Assembly (NCBI GenBank): GCA_037447655.1
Contig: JBBHKE010001675.1
Coordinates: forward strand, 1-33,082
Length of the DNA stretch: 33,082 bases
Reading direction: 5' to 3'
Source of the DNA: Zygnema cylindricum
Taxonomy: Eukaryota > Streptophyta > Zygnematophyceae > Zygnematales > Zygnemataceae
Shown: positions 30,665 to 33,082 of the stretch, piece after piece
How the letters are laid out: every line of letters starts with the position of its first letter
Numbering within the stretch: position 1 is the stretch's first letter
The notes under the pieces: generated by a model
Told to the model about the DNA's origin: nothing
Database searches by the model: none
Seen by the model: the letters and a program-made list of their open reading frames with translations, nothing else
Position numbers and translations under genes: made by a program

Positions 30665-30769
30665 CATGTAGAGCCTGGCGGGTCCGTACCTATTTATTTT
30701 AGGCGGATTCGAGTGTGAAGTTTCACATTCTACCCCGTATTGAAACGGCATTCACGTGCCAATCCAACA

Positions 30770-31320
30770 CTTAATTGGCAAGACGTCATCTGTTTCGTAG
30801 AAGCAGTATCCTCTTAGTTTTAAAGAGAAAGAGTTCATTACAGCCAAAGTCCCAACCTTGGTAGATGCCGGATTGGTGCAAGAGAGTACGGGACTCCATG
30901 GGTTTGCTTCCCCAACATTTCTCCTTCCCAAGAAAGATTAATTTGGGAAAATAGTAGATTTTTGTGAATGTGTGGAGACTATCGCATGCTGCACACGGTT
31001 ACCATTCGTGACAGATATCCGATGCCGACACCGGAAGAGATTTTCGCCTCTCTTGCCAAGGCCACAATTTACTCTACCGTTCAAATGAAAAATGGGTTTC
31101 ACCAAATTCTTATGGAACCTAAACACCGGGAGAGAATAACATTTTGTGCAGGTTCCAAGTTGTATGACCATTCGGATTAAAGAATACACCTGCGAAGTTC
31201 TAGCGAGCAATGGACGAAGCTCTCCGAGGAAATAAATGCGCTAGATGCTACATCGACGATGTTATTATTTTCTCAAAAACTTTCAAAGAGCACTTGGAGC
31301 ACATATAGATTGTCCTCCGT
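30770..31320 (+). pseudogene. Ty3/gypsy reverse transcriptase, degenerate, 3' truncated
   Basis: Resumes the frame left at 24111 (right CTTAA at 30770-30774). Reads KQYPLSFKEKEFITAKVPTL, VDAGLVQESTG and ASPTFLLPKKD, then after a stop and frameshift DYRMLHTVTIRDRYPMPTPE, IFASLAKATIYSTVQMKNGF and HQILMEPKHRERITF. A further frameshift gives AMDEALRGNKCARCYIDDVI (active-site YIDD at 31249-31260) and FSKTFKEHLEHI. These are RT fingers and palm of a Ty3/gypsy element, not copia (YIDD, MKNGFHQI). Copia-3 interrupts it at 31321. No RNase H or integrase of this element is in the window. Confidence 0.88.
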
Positions 31321-32313
31321 TGAAATAAATAGCTTTTTGTTATTTTCTAGGTCTTAGTATATTAGCGGAAAAAAAAACATGCAGGCAACTTGTCTTCATC
31401 TCTTCTCTCTTACCCCCATACTTGTTGTAGTCATTGAAGGAGAGACAGAGTGATGGAGCCATGGCTGCCTCAGCTCCAGAAACAGGGTTAGAGAGTGACC
31501 TTAAGTCACTCCCTACAAAAAGGTTGAGTCCAGCAGGACTTAAACCCTCCGATTGGTAGAGCGTGGCGTAGCCGTCCGCTGTAACCAGTCTGTCGTAGAT
31601 GTTTGCTATAGTATATAGGGTGTGACTCATATTTAAAGTTTGTTACGTCCCGTAATCTGATTAACGGAAATGTAAATGTAACATCATAGAACAGGTTAAA
31701 CTCAGTGCGGACTGGATCGCACACGAAACAAATGAATCTGACATTTGTTTTGACGGACGACATTTAATGCCGGTTCTTATCCAACGGCATACGTCTTCGC
31801 CGAGATTCCGGAATGGTCACGTTGGCGTTTTGTGACGTGGCATGACCTAGAGCCACATGGAGAGATGACATTGAATCATGGGAAATCCGAGGAACGTACG
31901 GACGAGTGAAAAACGGACAAGGGTCCACTTAATAGCCTTGTCATACATATGCCGTACAAATTGTACACTGTTAGTAGTACTTTTTGGTACGGTACAGTAA
32001 TCTGATTGGTCAGTACTTAAGTTAGAAGTTAATAGAGGGAATCAGGACTTAGAACATTTTGGTAAATAGTCACCTCTCCCTTTGAGAGTTTGTACAAATT
32101 GACATTTCTATTATATCATAACTTATCGGTTGGCTAGCCGTTTTCAGTGATTCTTTTTGCTACCGACTCAAGGGAGTCTAAGCTGCACACGGATGCATTC
32201 AAATTTTCATTTTGATTTTTTGGACAGCAGTGGTTATGGCTTGAAGTGGTTTAGCTAAATACTATTTAGAGGCTTCCTGTATTCCGTGGTCTAATGGAGG
32301 ACACAAAATTGCA
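31321..32313 (+). mobile_element. Copia-3 5' LTR, inserted in Ty3 RT
   Basis: Begins TGAAATAAATAG right after the Ty3 RT reading frame and ends GCA just before a half-tRNA primer site. It is related to the copia-2 LTR: TTATTTTCTAGGTCT near 31340 and GGAGCCATGGCTGCC near 31453 match the copia-2 words TAGTATTTTCTAGGTCT and AGAGCCATGGCTACC in order and spacing. GGACTTAG (32045) marks the likely start site. A CCGTAC/GTACGG cluster lies at 31952-31992. The right target duplication is outside the window or lost. Confidence 0.75.
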
Positions 32314-32661
32314 TGTTATGGGCCCACCCTCTAGGGTACCCACCTTCAATGGATCTGGGTTCATCTATTGGGAAGCCATGATAATGGGAGCTTTGTGCAA
32401 AAAACGATAATGGGGTATCGTCTGTGGACAAGTGAAATGTCCACCTTCGGGAATTCCGCCGGGATTTGGAGGACCTTCGGGAATTCCGCCCGGATTTGGA
32501 GGAGTAAGGTTTTCTGCAGCAGCGACTGCTTCTGCGGAGGAGGCAAATGATGCGGATAGTTGTGTGTCCGAAAAGGGGAAAGGGAAGCAGACACCCCTCA
32601 CCCCTAGGCCATGGCACCATGATCGGCGGCCGTGAAGATTGTGGAGAACGATACTCAAATG
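32294..32661 (+). pseudogene. Copia-3 Gag N-terminal fragment, start codon inside the LTR
   Basis: ATG 32294 lies in the LTR end: MEDTKLH then VMGPPSRVPTFNG across the PBS, GFIYWEAMIMGALCKKR, a stop (TAA, aligned with Phe in copia-2), WGIVCG, and a duplicated PSGIPPGFGG. The similarity to copia-2 Gag goes on to EKGKGKQ and, one frame over, VENDTQM (copia-2: EENDTETW). It then ends abruptly at an unrelated LTR near 32664. Inactive. Confidence 0.85.
32315..32326 (+). other. Copia-3 primer-binding site (half-tRNA type)
   Basis: GTTATGGGCCCA follows the LTR end after one base. It matches the copia-2 site except that the leading G of GGTTATGGG is T. It is complementary to the initiator tRNA-Met anticodon arm and translated as V-M-G-P. 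Confidence 0.75.
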
Positions 32662-32663
32662 TG

Positions 32664-33082
32664 TGTTGAATTTTGTGGGCCTCACTCATCATGCAACAAT
32701 CTAGCTTCACAAAGCAAAAACTCTCTCACAGGTCACTCAAGAATCTTCCGAAGCCACAAAGAATTCACTCACAAAGTAAAAGCACACTTGCTCAAATTTT
32801 CCTCACAAGAAGAATCACTTTATTATCTCCAAGTTCTCTTTACAAGGCTTCACTTATCTTTGTATCTCAACTCACACAGAGTTACAATGCTTTCTCACTA
32901 TAGGGACTCTTACTATCTCTTCAGCTATGGTCACAACCAATTCTCCAATTGTATATATTTGTCTACTTCTCCTACTTCATATATACTCTTTTCTACTCTA
33001 CCCTTCTAGACATTCTAGACATTTCTAGCTCTAACTTATTGACAAGTGTCCTTCTCGTGGCTCTCCACGTCACAAGAACCTA
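32664..33082. mobile_element. Unrelated LTR inserted in copia-3 gag, runs off the window
   Basis: At about 32662-32664 the copia-3 Gag similarity stops and TGTTGAATTTTGTGGGCC begins, a typical LTR edge. No coding domain follows; open frames here are chance. On the minus strand there are TATATAT (near 32990) and AATAAAG (near 32818), so a minus orientation is favoured but not proven. The other end and target duplication are outside. Confidence 0.5.

Larger units (their letters stand above)
24112..30769 (-). mobile_element. Copia-2: Ty1/copia retrotransposon plus 231-bp tRNA-like outer segment
   Basis: Minus-strand element: 5' LTR 29501-30538, PBS 29488-29500, gag-pol 29520-25162, polypurine tract 25149-25158 and 3' LTR 24112-25148. 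LTRs are 1037 and 1038 bp and differ at about two dozen positions by eye, so it is clearly older than copia-1. Four in-frame stops and a mutated protease make it dead. The CTTAA duplication encloses a further 231 bp (30539-30769) beyond the 5' LTR; these end in CA on the plus strand, so the whole unit has TG...CA ends. Confidence 0.85.
30539..30769 (-). other. 231-bp tRNA-bearing segment joined to copia-2
   Basis: Lies between the copia-2 5' LTR and the right CTTAA duplication and is absent from the 3' LTR side. On the minus strand it begins TGTTGGATTGGCACG, has about 105 bp before a tRNA-like unit (30664-30592), a T4 run, and ~50 bp ending AATCAATATA before the LTR. It is not a usual SINE, where the tRNA part is at the 5' tip. 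It may be an LTR of a small non-autonomous element, part of a chimeric cDNA, or an insertion at the LTR tip. Confidence 0.7.

Noticed and set aside
30539-30769. A standard tRNA-derived SINE
   Set aside because: The tRNA part is internal, about 105 bp from the end, with no clear A-rich tail or long target duplication of its own.
31528-31600. A second tRNA-like region in the copia-3 LTR (GGTTTAAGTCC on minus, TTGGTAGAGCG on plus)
   Set aside because: The A- and B-like words are on opposite strands and the stems do not pair; no cloverleaf could be drawn.
32291-33009. Several open frames at the right end
   Set aside because: They run across the copia-3 Gag fragment in wrong frames or across the terminal LTR and show no domain.

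Overview
The window is a stack of satellite DNA and nested LTR retrotransposons from a nuclear genome of the green (streptophyte) lineage. No single-copy host gene is visible. The basis is plant-type Ty1/copia polyproteins (UBN2-type Gag, CCHC knuckle, GAG-pre-integrase, RT with YVDD, RNase H), one initiator-tRNA primer site, large AT-rich satellites, and a Ty3 element carrying a cytosine-5 DNA methyltransferase, a combination reported from charophyte algae. I infer a charophyte alga or early-diverging land plant; the species cannot be fixed from sequence alone.

Layout: (1) 1-408, end of a copia-type LTR whose last bases encode a Gag N-terminus. (2) 409-913, unassigned. (3) 914-4355, satellite A, a 40-bp tandem repeat containing an exact 500-bp tandem duplication. 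(4) 4360-about 6035, minus-strand copia remnant (copia-0: gag pseudogene, PBS, LTR). (5) 6155-14845, satellite B, alternating ~101-bp monomers, with a 1008-bp higher-order repeat at about 7431-13199. (6) 14846-31320, a decayed Ty3/gypsy element read as Gag - protease - DNA methyltransferase - reverse transcriptase, broken by two insertions. (7) Inside its gag, copia-1 (14982-20832, plus strand): complete, identical 5-bp target duplications, LTRs differing at two positions, one in-frame stop. (8) Between its connector and RT, copia-2 (24112-30538, minus strand, older) plus a 231-bp segment carrying a complete tRNA-like cloverleaf, all within one pair of CTTAA duplications. (9) Copia-3 (31321 onward, plus strand) cuts the Ty3 RT just after the YIDD box, and is itself cut near 32664 by another LTR that runs off the window.

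The points most worth attention are these. The methyltransferase domain sits between protease and RT in the Ty3 polyprotein. One copia lineage (copia-0, -2, -3 and probably the LTR at the window start) has its Gag start codon inside the LTR and a primer-binding site complementary to the anticodon arm of initiator tRNA-Met, so the primer site is itself translated. A cloverleaf-perfect Pol III-type unit is joined to the outer end of copia-2. Satellite B shows clear higher-order structure. Insertion order by nesting: Ty3 first; copia-1, copia-2 and copia-3 later and independently; the terminal LTR after copia-3.
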